41,022 nt of DNA from JAKAXS01 sp041940525. Its GTDB lineage: Bacteria > Pseudomonadota > Alphaproteobacteria > Rhizobiales > Hyphomicrobiaceae. Position numbers and translations under genes: made by a program. Each line of letters opens with the position of its first letter. The first letter of the stretch is position 1. Below, one piece after another: positions 16,258 to 24,331 of the stretch. The stretch is from the NCBI GenBank assembly GCA_041940525.1, contig JBGTSB010000021.1, positions 1 through 41,022 on the forward strand. The letters run 5' to 3'. The notes beneath the pieces are model-generated. The model was not told the origin of the DNA, ran no database searches, and saw only the letters and a program-made list of their open reading frames with translations.

Positions 16258-17178
16258 ATGAGTATTCTTCGCACTTTCGCGCGCTTCGGCTACGTTCCCC
16301 TCATGCTTCTCGGCCTCAACGGCCTCGCCATTTACCTCGTCGCAAATGGACACTCCTTGTGGTGGGCGGCACCGATAGGCCTTTTTGCATTCGGCTTAGC
16401 ATTCTTCATGGAACGCATCCTTCCCTACGAGGAAGAGTGGAACGCTTCTCATGATGACGTATCGAAAGATGTCGCTCACGGCCTCGTCTACGAACTCAAC
16501 AATCTGAGCGCACTGGCCGTTCTCCCCATCATTGCCATGTTCCGTCCTTGGGAAGGCATCTGGCCAACCGACTGGCCCTTGGCTCTCCAGGTCCTTATGG
16601 CCATCACGGTCGCTGACTGCTGCATGAGCCTCATCCATTATTGGAGCCACCGCATCAGCTGGCTCTGGCGCTTGCATGCCGTCCATCACGGTGTCCACCG
16701 GCTCTATGGATTCAACGGCCTCGTCCGTCATCCACTTCATCAATCGCTTGATCTCATGCTCGGCACACTACCGCTCATGCTCGCAGGCATGACGCAGGAA
16801 GTTGCAGTCCTCCTGGCACTCGCTGTCTCAATCCAGCTCGTGGTTCAGCACTCCAACGTCGACTACGCACTCGGCCCCTTCAAGCACTGGCTTGCCATTG
16901 GCCCGGTTCACCGTTTGCACCACGTCAATTGGCACGGCGAAGGAGACGTCAACTTCGGCCTGTTCTTCACCGTGTGGGACAAGATGCTAGGTTCATTCCG
17001 TCTCGACAGCCCAACGGCCCCCGTCGCCGGCGACATCGGTATCCAAGATCGCCCGCATTTCCCGCAGGCTTACACCGATCAACTGATGCTTCCGTTTGAG
17101 AAGGATCACGGAGCCAAGCGCGACAAGGCCACCCACCTAAACGAGCCAGCCGGTGGCAATCTCTCACCAGCTGAGTGA
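16258..17178 (+). CDS. Sterol desaturase / fatty acid hydroxylase family protein
   Basis: A 306-aa membrane di-iron oxygenase of the fatty acid hydroxylase superfamily (ERG3/SUR2 type). The histidine motifs are present: HYWSHR, HAVHHGVHRLYG, HPLHQ, HSNVDY and HRLHHVNWH. Membrane helices are visible near residues 15-45, 78-110 and 160-185. The ATG at 16258 has GGAG 8 bases upstream; the frame is open to 16147, but that reaches into the preceding terminator. Substrate is unknown; relatives act on sterols, fatty acyl chains, ceramides or carotenoids. The next feature is a shared bidirectional terminator before rho. Co-location with the desaturase is suggestive but does not prove a common pathway. 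Confidence 0.88.
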   Translation: MSILRTFARFGYVPLMLLGLNGLAIYLVANGHSLWWAAPIGLFAFGLAFFMERILPYEEEWNASHDDVSKDVAHGLVYELNNLSALAVLPIIAMFRPWEGIWPTDWPLALQVLMAITVADCCMSLIHYWSHRISWLWRLHAVHHGVHRLYGFNGLVRHPLHQSLDLMLGTLPLMLAGMTQEVAVLLALAVSIQLVVQHSNVDYALGPFKHWLAIGPVHRLHHVNWHGEGDVNFGLFFTVWDKMLGSFRLDSPTAPVAGDIGIQDRPHFPQAYTDQLMLPFEKDHGAKRDKATHLNEPAGGNLSPAE

Positions 17179-17201
17179 CGGCTACGCGCTGAAGCACAAC
17201 A

Positions 17202-17230
17202 AAAAAGGCCGCGAGCGACGCGGCCTTTTT
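17202..17230. terminator. Bidirectional rho-independent terminator between the sterol-desaturase-family gene and rho
   Basis: A perfect 12-bp stem AAAAAGGCCGCG (17202-17213) / CGCGGCCTTTTT (17219-17230) with a 5-base loop. It has A's before and T's after, so it can end transcripts from both sides. It lies 24 bases after the plus-strand stop at 17178 and 11 bases beyond the rho stop at 17241. Confidence 0.92.
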
Positions 17231-17240
17231 CATGTCTGCA

Positions 17241-18506
17241 TCAGGTGTTCATGGACTCAAAGAACTCACCGTTGGTCTTCGTGTTCCTGAGCTTGTCGAT
17301 GAGGAACTCGATGCCATCCATCGTCCCCATCGGATTGAGGATACGCCGCAGCACGTAGACCTTCTTGAGCTGATCACGAGGAACGAGCAGGTCTTCTTTA
17401 CGCGTACCTGAGCGGGCAACGTCGATCGCCGGGAATACACGCTTATCGGAAACCTTACGGTCGAGGATGATTTCGGAGTTACCTGTGCCTTTGAATTCTT
17501 CGAAGATAACTTCGTCCATACGCGAGCCCGTATCGATCAGCGCCGTCGCGATGATCGTGAGCGATCCGCCCTCTTCGATGTTGCGCGCCGCGCCGAAGAA
17601 CCGCTTCGGCCGCTGCAAAGCATTCGAGTCCACACCACCGGTCAGGACCTTCCCTGAAGACGGCACGACGGTGTTATAGGCGCGGCCCAGTCGTGTGATG
17701 GAGTCAAGTAGGATGACGACGTCGCGCTTATGTTCAACAAGACGCTTGGCCTTCTCGATCACCATTTCGGAAACTTGAACGTGGCGAGACGACGGTTCGT
17801 CGAAGGTCGAGGCGATCACTTCGCCTTTCACCGAGCGCTGCATGTCCGTCACTTCTTCCGGACGCTCGTCAATCAGCAAAACGATCAGATAACATTCCGG
17901 ATGGTTGGCGGTGATCGAATGAGCGATGTTCTGCAACAGAACCGTCTTACCAGTTCGCGGCGGCGCCACGATCAAACCACGCTGTCCCTTGCCGAGTGGC
18001 GAGACGATATCGATGACGCGCGGCGACAGGTCCTTAATGGTCGGATCCTCGATCTCCATCTTCAGCCACTGAGTCGGATAGAGCGGCGTAAGGTTATCGA
18101 AGTGAATTTTGTGCTTGGCGGCTTCAGGCTCTTCAAAGTTGATGAGGTTGACCTTCAGCAACGCAAAGTACCGTTCGCCGTCTTTCGGGCTGCGGATCTG
18201 TCCTTCAACCGTGTCACCGGTCCGCAGGGCAAACCGGCGGATTTGAGACGGCGAGATGTAGATGTCGTCCGGACCAGGCAGATAGTTCGCGTCGGGTGAG
18301 CGCAGGAAGCCAAAGCCGTCCTGCAATACCTCGACAACGCCAACGCCGGTAATGTCGACTTCTTGTTCGGCGAGCTTCTTCAGCGTCGCGAACATGAGTT
18401 CCTGCTTGCGCAGCGTGCTGGCGTTCTCCACGCCGGCTTCTTCCGCGAAGCTCAATAGCTCGGTCGGGGACTTATCTTTGATGTCCTCGAGCTTCATTTG
18501 TTTCAT
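17241..18506 (-). CDS. rho: Transcription termination factor Rho
   Basis: Hexameric RNA helicase that ends transcription at C-rich rut sites. The chosen 421-aa product starts MKQMKLEDIKDKSPTELL at 18506, the normal Rho start; the frame is open to 18611 but those residues are not family-like. Visible are the N-terminal helix bundle, the cold-shock-like RNA-binding domain with GFGFLRS (64-70), Walker A APPRTGKTV (181-189), Walker B VVILLDSITRL, and the Q- and R-loop region that follows. About 256 bases separate it from hemJ, room for the long leader through which rho often controls itself. The gene itself ends with the shared terminator. Confidence 0.98.
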   Translation of the reverse strand: MKQMKLEDIKDKSPTELLSFAEEAGVENASTLRKQELMFATLKKLAEQEVDITGVGVVEVLQDGFGFLRSPDANYLPGPDDIYISPSQIRRFALRTGDTVEGQIRSPKDGERYFALLKVNLINFEEPEAAKHKIHFDNLTPLYPTQWLKMEIEDPTIKDLSPRVIDIVSPLGKGQRGLIVAPPRTGKTVLLQNIAHSITANHPECYLIVLLIDERPEEVTDMQRSVKGEVIASTFDEPSSRHVQVSEMVIEKAKRLVEHKRDVVILLDSITRLGRAYNTVVPSSGKVLTGGVDSNALQRPKRFFGAARNIEEGGSLTIIATALIDTGSRMDEVIFEEFKGTGNSEIILDRKVSDKRVFPAIDVARSGTRKEDLLVPRDQLKKVYVLRRILNPMGTMDGIEFLIDKLRNTKTNGEFFESMNT

Positions 18507-18762
18507 TGAAAAACTGGCTCCAAGTGCCCTTGCAACATTTGTTCGGAATGAGATGTCCGGGTGATGATGCTGCGAACGTGGTTCGAAAGGTGGGAAATAC
18601 GTTTGGTCCAAACCGCTACGGTGCGGTCCAACCCAGCTGCAGTGCTAATGAAGCCCCTAACAGCCTGCTCGTAGCCGGGGAGGCCTCGAGCTCTTCTTGA
18701 GTAAGTACAGATATATCAGAAGAAACTCTCCCCTGGAAGCGCTTTTCCGATATCGCAATCCA

Positions 18763-19182
18763 CTAAAACGGCTTCACGATCACCAGAAGAACAATGAGCA
18801 CCATCAGCAAGGTAGGTGCCTCGTTCAGCATCCTGTAGAACCGGCTCGACCGGGTGTTCTTGTCCTCGGCGAACGCCCGCACACATACCGCCAGATAGCC
18901 ATGGATCCCGCTCATCACAAGGACCAGTGCAAACTTGGCGTGAAACCAGCCGTCCGTCCAAAACCCCGCCCAATAGGCCAGCGCCAGTCCAGAGAGCCAA
19001 ACCGCGATAATCGCCGGCCGCATGATGATGCCCAGCAGCCGGGCTTCCATCACCTTGAACGTCTCAGAAAGCTCAGATCCTGGCTTCGCCTCGGCGTGGT
19101 AGACGAACAGCCGTGGCAGATAAAACATTCCAGCCATCCAGGCGATCACCGCCATGACGTGAAACGCCTTTAGCCACAACAT
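18763..19182 (-). CDS. hemJ: Protoporphyrinogen IX oxidase HemJ
   Basis: A small (139-aa) haem-binding membrane enzyme that oxidises protoporphyrinogen IX to protoporphyrin IX in bacteria lacking HemG or HemY. Four hydrophobic segments (about 5-23, 50-72, 80-100, 120-138) fit the family. The early MLWLKAFHVMAVIAWMAGMFYLPRLF contains the conserved His8, and YHAEA and FHAKF are also typical. It lies 7 bases after hemE stops, forming a hemE-hemJ unit upstream of rho, an order common in alphaproteobacteria. Full length and intact. Confidence 0.93.
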   Translation of the reverse strand: MLWLKAFHVMAVIAWMAGMFYLPRLFVYHAEAKPGSELSETFKVMEARLLGIIMRPAIIAVWLSGLALAYWAGFWTDGWFHAKFALVLVMSGIHGYLAVCVRAFAEDKNTRSSRFYRMLNEAPTLLMVLIVLLVIVKPF

Positions 19183-19189
19183 CTCTGCC

Positions 19190-20257
19190 CTATCCCTTTA
19201 CGCCGCGAACACGGTCGACCAGGCGGGCGACGTTCTCTGGTGGCGTCTGCGGAACAATGCCGTGGCCGAGATTGAAGATGAACGGCACGCCATCCATCGC
19301 TTCGAGAATTTGATCAACTCGCCGGTCCAAGGCGTCGCCGCCTGAAACGAGCAGCAGCGGATCCAAATTTCCCTGAACAGCCATGGAACCACCGTCCTTG
19401 CCACCAGCACCCGCCAATGCACGCATAGCCTCCAATGGCTCCGCTGTTCCGCAGCTAATTCCACTGACCCCGGTCTCCCGCACAAACCTGCCCGCATTCG
19501 CACCCGCCCCGCGCGGGAACCCCAAAATCGGAACACCAGGATGCCTCGATTCGAGAGCCGCGGTCATCCGCTTTGTCGGGCCGATCACCCAGCGCTCAAA
19601 TTCCCCGTCGGGTAAACTCCCGGCCCAGCTATCGAAAATCTGAACAACATCCGCGCCGGCACTGATCTGCTGCGAAAGATAATCAACCGACACATCAACC
19701 AGAAGGTCGATCAATCGTGCGAACGTTTCAGGTTCGCGATAGGCCAGCTGCCGTGCCGCCGCCTGATCTGGCGAGCCGCGGCCGCCAACCATGTACGTGG
19801 CCACTGTCCACGGCGCACCACAAAACCCGATCAGCGTTGTCTCCGCTGGCAGCTCCGACCGCAAACGGTTCACCGTTTCACAAACGATCGAAAACTTCCG
19901 GCCCGTCTTAGCCGGATCAAGCCGTGCGATCTCCTGCGCTGTCGTCACCGGTTCGAGAACCGGGCCTTCGCCCTCGACGAACTTCAACGGCTGACCAAGC
20001 GCGTCGCAAACGACCAGGATGTCTGAAAACAAAATGGCAGCGTCGAAACCATAGCGCCGGATCGGCTGCAGCGTCACTTCGACCGCCAGGCTCGGCGTGT
20101 AGCACAGGTCCAAGAACCCGCCGGCTTCCGATCGCGTTTCACGATACTCCGGCAAATACCGGCCTGCTTGCCGCATCAACCAAACTGGCGGTGGTGAAAC
20201 AGGCCTCCCTGCCAAGACCTCCAACATCTTGCGGTCCGGCACCGCGGCGTTTGCCAT
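19190..20257 (-). CDS. hemE: Uroporphyrinogen decarboxylase
   Basis: Removes four carboxyl groups from uroporphyrinogen III to give coproporphyrinogen III in haem synthesis. The product has the signature PVWLMRQAGRYLPEYRETR, the FSDILV segment with its catalytic Asp, GFCGAPWTVATYM, QIFDSWAGSL and FNLGHGI. I favour the ATG at 20257 (355 aa, MANAAVPDRKMLEVL), with GGGACG some distance upstream; an in-frame ATG at 20275 adds six residues. It reads away from the putative origin, as hemE does in Caulobacter. Intact. Confidence 0.96.
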   Translation of the reverse strand: MANAAVPDRKMLEVLAGRPVSPPPVWLMRQAGRYLPEYRETRSEAGGFLDLCYTPSLAVEVTLQPIRRYGFDAAILFSDILVVCDALGQPLKFVEGEGPVLEPVTTAQEIARLDPAKTGRKFSIVCETVNRLRSELPAETTLIGFCGAPWTVATYMVGGRGSPDQAAARQLAYREPETFARLIDLLVDVSVDYLSQQISAGADVVQIFDSWAGSLPDGEFERWVIGPTKRMTAALESRHPGVPILGFPRGAGANAGRFVRETGVSGISCGTAEPLEAMRALAGAGGKDGGSMAVQGNLDPLLLVSGGDALDRRVDQILEAMDGVPFIFNLGHGIVPQTPPENVARLVDRVRGVKG

Positions 20258-20686
20258 TTGAGCGTTTCGTCCCATGGGTGAATCTAAATCTTCAGAAAAG
20301 AGTCTTCAGGTTTTTATTGAGATTCTTAGGGGCGGGAATTTTGGTAATCCGCCTGTTGCTCACTGCTTGTACACGATCATACGGATGTGGACAGCACTCA
20401 GACCATGTCTAGTACCAAGCTGGAAGCCGGAGCCACTAGCCGCTATCCTCAGTCTGGAGTCAATGACTTGCGCGTGTTGATGCTCCTGCAAGCTTTGTGA
20501 GTAACCTGGGGAAACCAGCCAATAGCCGATGGATGGCGGTAGCTCCTCCACGGGATGGATAAACCCTTCCCCTTTTGATCCAAAACGCGCCAAGTGTGCA
20601 TAGACTTCTGGATAATCCGCTATGATTTGTGCGGCTGCAGAGGCAACCTTCCATCCAGGCTGGATAACCCCGGATATTGCCCACAG
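20258..20686. other. oriC: Putative chromosomal replication origin (oriC) between hemE and ppsR
   Basis: Non-coding gap between divergent hemE and ppsR, the position of oriC in Caulobacter and proposed for relatives. DnaA-box-like 9-mers (consensus TTATCCACA, either strand) occur at 20386 (TGTGGACAG), 20554 (GATGGATAA), 20595 (TGTGCATAG), 20607 (TCTGGATAA, one mismatch), 20659 (GCTGGATAA) and 20677 (TTGCCCACA). GANTC sites begin at 20280, 20300, 20321 and 20457. An AT-richer tract at 20305-20345 could be the unwinding element. No TTAA-N7-TTAA CtrA site is seen. None of the boxes is perfect, so the call rests on both position and clustering. Confidence 0.72.
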
Positions 20687-21544
20687 ATGACCAACACGCT
20701 GCCGAGTTTTTTCCATCTACATCTAGTGTCTGACGCAACCGGCGAGACGCTATCCGCGATCTCGAAAGCCGCTGCGGTTCAGTATGCCGAAGTCCGTCCA
20801 ATCGAGCATGTCCATCCTCTGGTTCGAACGGGGCGGCAGATGAGGCGTGTGCTGCAGGAGATTGAGCAGGCGCCTGGTATTGTTCTCTACACGGTCGTCA
20901 ATCCGACACTGGCTGAGCAGCTGGAACGTCGCTGCCGGGAATTGTCCGTGCCGTGTCACGCGGCCCTTCAACCGGTGCTACAACTCTTTGAGAGTTACTT
21001 GGGCGCGCCACAAACGCCGACGGTCGCCGGCCAGCACGTTCTTGACCAAGACTATTTCCGCCGGATTGAAGCCCTAAACTTCACGATGGCCCACGATGAT
21101 GGTCGTCTGCCGGAAGATCCGAGTGATGCTGACATCATCCTGCTCGGGATCTCCCGAACTTCAAAAACCCCGACGTCTATCTATCTCGCACAGCGCGGCT
21201 ATAAGACAGCCAACGTACCAATCGTACCCGCACTAACCTTTCCTCAGGTGCTGTTAGAACCGCACTCCGCATTCATTGTCTGCCTGGTCGCCAGTGCCGA
21301 CAGAATCTCGGAAGTCCGGCGTAATCGCGTCATGGTGTTGGCCGACCGGAACATTGACGACTATGTTGACAGCACGATCATAAGCTCGGAGATCGCATTC
21401 TCGCGAAAACTCTGCGCACAGCACGGCTGGCCCGTGATCGATGTAACCCGTCGATCGGTTGAGGAAACAGCCGCAACAATTATCCGGCTGATGCAAGACC
21501 GGAAGCCAGCGGGAGAAGGAAACGGTCATGCCCAAGACGTCTGA
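20687..21544 (+). CDS. ppsR: PEP synthase / pyruvate,phosphate dikinase regulatory protein (DUF299)
   Basis: Bifunctional kinase/phosphorylase that uses ADP to switch off, and phosphate to switch on, phosphoenolpyruvate synthase or pyruvate,phosphate dikinase. I chose the ATG at 20687 (285 aa, MTNTLPSFFHLHLVSDATGET), since family members begin with this HLVSDATGET block; the upstream open frame runs into the origin region. The P-loop is GISRTSKT (154-161), followed by PTSIYLAQRGYKTANVP. This gene is the RP001-type marker next to the Caulobacter origin. Its end overlaps maf by 17 bases. Confidence 0.95.
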   Translation: MTNTLPSFFHLHLVSDATGETLSAISKAAAVQYAEVRPIEHVHPLVRTGRQMRRVLQEIEQAPGIVLYTVVNPTLAEQLERRCRELSVPCHAALQPVLQLFESYLGAPQTPTVAGQHVLDQDYFRRIEALNFTMAHDDGRLPEDPSDADIILLGISRTSKTPTSIYLAQRGYKTANVPIVPALTFPQVLLEPHSAFIVCLVASADRISEVRRNRVMVLADRNIDDYVDSTIISSEIAFSRKLCAQHGWPVIDVTRRSVEETAATIIRLMQDRKPAGEGNGHAQDV

Positions 21545-22142
21545 TGGCGTGCACATAATCCTGGCCTCGAAAAGTGCCGCCCGGCAAGACATGTTGAAGA
21601 ACGCCGGCCTGACGTTCGAGATCATACCGGCTACTGTCGACGAGGCTGAGTTACGCGGTTGGCTCAGAGAAGCAAAGAGCACGGGAGCGGCGGTCGCAGA
21701 AACGCTGGCTGCTGCAAAAGCGAGAGAGATCAGCGCGGCAAACCCAAAGGCATGGGTTATCGGTTCGGATCAAACACTGGAGATTGACGGCGAGCTGTTG
21801 TCAAAGCCCGGCGGCCGGGATGGCGTTGTTGAAACGCTTCAGAAATTGCAAGGCAAGTCGCACGCGCTCTCGTCCGCGGTGGCACTAGCGCGCGAAGACC
21901 ATGTCAGCTGGATGTATTCCGAAATCGCTAAAATGACGATGAAGCCGCTTTCGGACGACGATATTGCAGCCTACGCCGATGACGCGGGCGAAGCGGTGTA
22001 TGGCTGCGTTGGTGCTTATCAAATCGAAGGCAAGGGAGCGGCACTGTTCGACAAGGTGGAAGGCACCGAAATGACAATTCGCGGTATGCCGTTGCAGCCG
22101 CTGTTGAACAAGCTCGCCGCGCTGGGAGCCATCCATCCATGA
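21528..22142 (+). CDS. maf: Maf-family nucleotide pyrophosphatase
   Basis: House-cleaning pyrophosphatase that hydrolyses non-canonical or modified nucleoside triphosphates. The 204-aa product has the N-terminal signature IILASKSAARQDMLKNAGL, the EAELR metal-site region, GSDQTLEIDGELLSKP and YAYDDA-like aspartates (YADDAGEAVYGCVGAYQIEG). The start overlaps ppsR by 17 bases and the end overlaps aroE by 4 (ATGA), so translation is probably coupled through the group. The exact subgroup (dTTP/UTP or m7GTP type) is not decided here. Confidence 0.92.
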   Translation: MPKTSDGVHIILASKSAARQDMLKNAGLTFEIIPATVDEAELRGWLREAKSTGAAVAETLAAAKAREISAANPKAWVIGSDQTLEIDGELLSKPGGRDGVVETLQKLQGKSHALSSAVALAREDHVSWMYSEIAKMTMKPLSDDDIAAYADDAGEAVYGCVGAYQIEGKGAALFDKVEGTEMTIRGMPLQPLLNKLAALGAIHP

Positions 22143-22969
22143 CAAAGGCGTGTGTGATCGGCTGGCCTATCGAGCATTCCCGCTCGCCCGTCATTCACAA
22201 CTACTGGCTTAAGTCGAACAACATCCAAGGGTCTTACGTAAAAGAAGCCGTGCCGCCGGAAGACCTCAAAAGCTTTCTTCAAAACTTGGGAGATAAGGGT
22301 TACGCCGGCTGTAATGTCACGGTCCCCCACAAGGAAGCCGCATTTCAAATCGCGTCTGAAAAAGACGAAGCTGCGATGGCCGTTGGTGCTGCCAACACCT
22401 TATGGCTGGCGGGTAACGTGCTGCATGCCTCCAACACGGATACCTACGGCTTCATGACTTATCTTGGCTTGCAGGCGCCTGCATGGAACAAGCGCGACGC
22501 ACCAGTTTCGATTCTCGGAGCGGGCGGAGCCGCGCGCGCAATCGTTCATGGCTTCCTCGACGCCGGTGTTTCGCAAGTCAATGTATTCAACCGCTCCTTA
22601 CCGCGCGCGCAAGCACTGGCCGAACACTTCGGCAAACGCGTTATCGCGCACGACTGGGATAGCCGGAACTATATGTCCGTTGCTGCTGGCGTGCTGGTCA
22701 ACACCACAAGCGTCGGCATGAAGAACGAAGGTGATCTCGGCATCGACGTAAAGCGATTGCATCCCGATTGCTGTGTCGCAGACATTGTCTACGTGCCGCT
22801 GCAGACAGCACTTCTGCGCGACGCGCAAGCTGCGGGTCTGGCAACAGTCGATGGCCTGGGAATGTTGCTTCACCAGGCAGTGCCGGGTTTCGAGCGATGG
22901 TTCGGTGTACGTCCGGAGGTGACGGCGGATCTCTACGGGATGATCGCCGCGGGGCTTGAGACCGCATGA
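22139..22969 (+). CDS. aroE: Shikimate dehydrogenase (NADP+)
   Basis: Reduces 3-dehydroshikimate to shikimate with NADPH in aromatic amino acid biosynthesis. The 276-aa product has the substrate-binding SRSP motif (WPIEHSRSPVIHNYWL), NVTVPHKE with the catalytic Lys65, Asp101 in NTDTYG, and the NADP-binding loop GAGGAARAIVHGFLD. The C-terminal GMLLHQAVPGFERWFG is also typical. It overlaps maf and coaE by 4 bases on each side. Confidence 0.96.
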   Translation: MTKACVIGWPIEHSRSPVIHNYWLKSNNIQGSYVKEAVPPEDLKSFLQNLGDKGYAGCNVTVPHKEAAFQIASEKDEAAMAVGAANTLWLAGNVLHASNTDTYGFMTYLGLQAPAWNKRDAPVSILGAGGAARAIVHGFLDAGVSQVNVFNRSLPRAQALAEHFGKRVIAHDWDSRNYMSVAAGVLVNTTSVGMKNEGDLGIDVKRLHPDCCVADIVYVPLQTALLRDAQAAGLATVDGLGMLLHQAVPGFERWFGVRPEVTADLYGMIAAGLETA

Positions 22970-23583
22970 TGTTCATCCTTGGATTGACGGGCTCTATAGG
23001 CATGGGCAAATCGGTCGCCGCCGATCAATTCAAGGCCAACGGCGTGCCCGTCTTCGATGCAGATCAAGCTGTTCACGATCTTTATGAAGGCTTGGCTGTC
23101 GCGCCCGTCGGCGCAGCTTTTCCTGGAGTGGTCAAGGATGGCCGGGTCGACCGCGCGGCGCTGACCCACATCTTGATGGAACAGCCGCAAAGGTTTTCGG
23201 AATTGGAAGGGATCGTCCATCCGCTCGTCCGGAAAATGCAGAATGAATTCTTGGCGCAACATTATCAGTCGGGCACGCCGCTGGTCGTCATGGAAATCCC
23301 GCTTCTGTTCGAAACGGGTTTTGAACGTCTCGTCGACGCCGTCGCAGTCGTCAGTGCACCATATGCCGCCCAGCGCGAACGGGTCTTACAGCGTGAGGGT
23401 ATGACGAGCGAGAAGTTCGAGCAGATCCTAAGACGCCAGACGCCGGACGAAGAGAAGCGCGCCAAGGCTGAGTTCGTTGTGGATACTGGCGGGACGATCG
23501 AGCAAACGCAGCAACAAATCAATACACTGGTTGCACAGCTTCGCGCCCGTTCCGGCGAAGCGTTCCAGAAGCACTGGTCCTAG
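22966..23583 (+). CDS. coaE: Dephospho-CoA kinase
   Basis: Phosphorylates the 3'-hydroxyl of dephospho-CoA, the last step of CoA synthesis; the first committed kinase, coaA, also lies in this window (4775-5785). The 205-aa product has P-loop GSIGMGKS (9-16), FDADQAVHDLY, HPLVR, EIPLLFETGFE and the lid segment QRERVLQREG. It overlaps aroE by 4 bases, and dnaQ starts 25 bases after its stop, so the group ppsR-maf-aroE-coaE-dnaQ is likely one transcript. Confidence 0.96.
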   Translation: MMFILGLTGSIGMGKSVAADQFKANGVPVFDADQAVHDLYEGLAVAPVGAAFPGVVKDGRVDRAALTHILMEQPQRFSELEGIVHPLVRKMQNEFLAQHYQSGTPLVVMEIPLLFETGFERLVDAVAVVSAPYAAQRERVLQREGMTSEKFEQILRRQTPDEEKRAKAEFVVDTGGTIEQTQQQINTLVAQLRARSGEAFQKHWS

Positions 23584-23608
23584 TCTCGCGTATGATGGCA
23601 GGTCTGAC

Positions 23609-24331
23609 ATGCGCGAAATCGTTCTCGACACCGAAACAACCGGCCTTAACCCGCGTGGCGGCGATCGCTTGATCGAAATCGGCTGCGTGGAGCTGATCAA
23701 CCGTTATCCGACCGGGAACGAGTATCACGTCTTCATCAATCCCGAGCGCGACGTCCCAGCCGAAGCGGAAGCCGTCCACGGGATTTCGACGGACTTCCTG
23801 CGCGACAAGCCGGTCTTTTCTGCCGTCGCCCAGGACTTCCTAGACTTCATCGCCGATGCCAGCCTCGTCATCCACAACGCCGCATTCGACATTGGCTTCC
23901 TGAATGCCGAGCTGGAGCGCCTGAGCTTGCCGGCCCTGTCGATGGATCGCGTCGTCGACACGTTGATGCTGGCGCGTCGAAAGCACCCCGCCGGGCCAAA
24001 TAGCTTGGACGCCCTGTGTAAGCGGTACGGTGTCGACAACACGATGCGCGTCAAGCACGGCGCCCTGATGGACTCCATACTCCTGGCGGAAGTCTATCTA
24101 GAGCTGTTGGGAGAGCGCCAAGGCGCGCTGTCCCTTTCCGCCGGAGCAGGCAGTGGTCTGGCTTCAGCCGGAGGAGCTTGGGCTCCGCAAAAAGCGGCCC
24201 AGCGGCCGTCCCCATTGCCTTCACGCCTGACCGAGCAAGACGAAGCCGCCCATGCCGCCTTTGTCGCCAGCCTGGGTCCAGACGCTGTTTGGTTCCAATA
24301 CGCAGCAGTGAAGTCTGGGGCTGAAAGTTAG
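23609..24331 (+). CDS. dnaQ: DNA polymerase III subunit epsilon (proofreading exonuclease)
   Basis: The 3'-5' proofreading exonuclease of the replicative polymerase. The 240-aa product starts at 23609 (MREIVLDTETTGLNP) with GGCAGG upstream. It has ExoI residues Asp7 and Glu9, ExoII in HNAAFDIGFLNAEL, and ExoIII in VKHGALMDSILLAEVYLEL with the epsilon-type His. A Gly/Ala/Pro-rich linker leads to the C-terminal tail expected to contact the polymerase (EQDEAAHAAFVASLG). The stop overlaps that of the convergent secB gene by 4 bases, leaving no intergenic terminator. Confidence 0.95.
   Translation: MREIVLDTETTGLNPRGGDRLIEIGCVELINRYPTGNEYHVFINPERDVPAEAEAVHGISTDFLRDKPVFSAVAQDFLDFIADASLVIHNAAFDIGFLNAELERLSLPALSMDRVVDTLMLARRKHPAGPNSLDALCKRYGVDNTMRVKHGALMDSILLAEVYLELLGERQGALSLSAGAGSGLASAGGAWAPQKAAQRPSPLPSRLTEQDEAAHAAFVASLGPDAVWFQYAAVKSGAES

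Noticed and set aside
12436..17178. The accessory block as a defence, toxin-antitoxin or secretion system
   Set aside because: None of its three proteins has nuclease, toxin, antitoxin or sensor features; they are a thioredoxin-fold protein and two membrane oxygenases.
20360..20716. Minus-strand open frame of 118 codons across the hemE-ppsR gap
   Set aside because: It covers the putative oriC and the start of ppsR, has no recognisable motif, and the region's DnaA-box and GANTC content fits non-coding DNA better.
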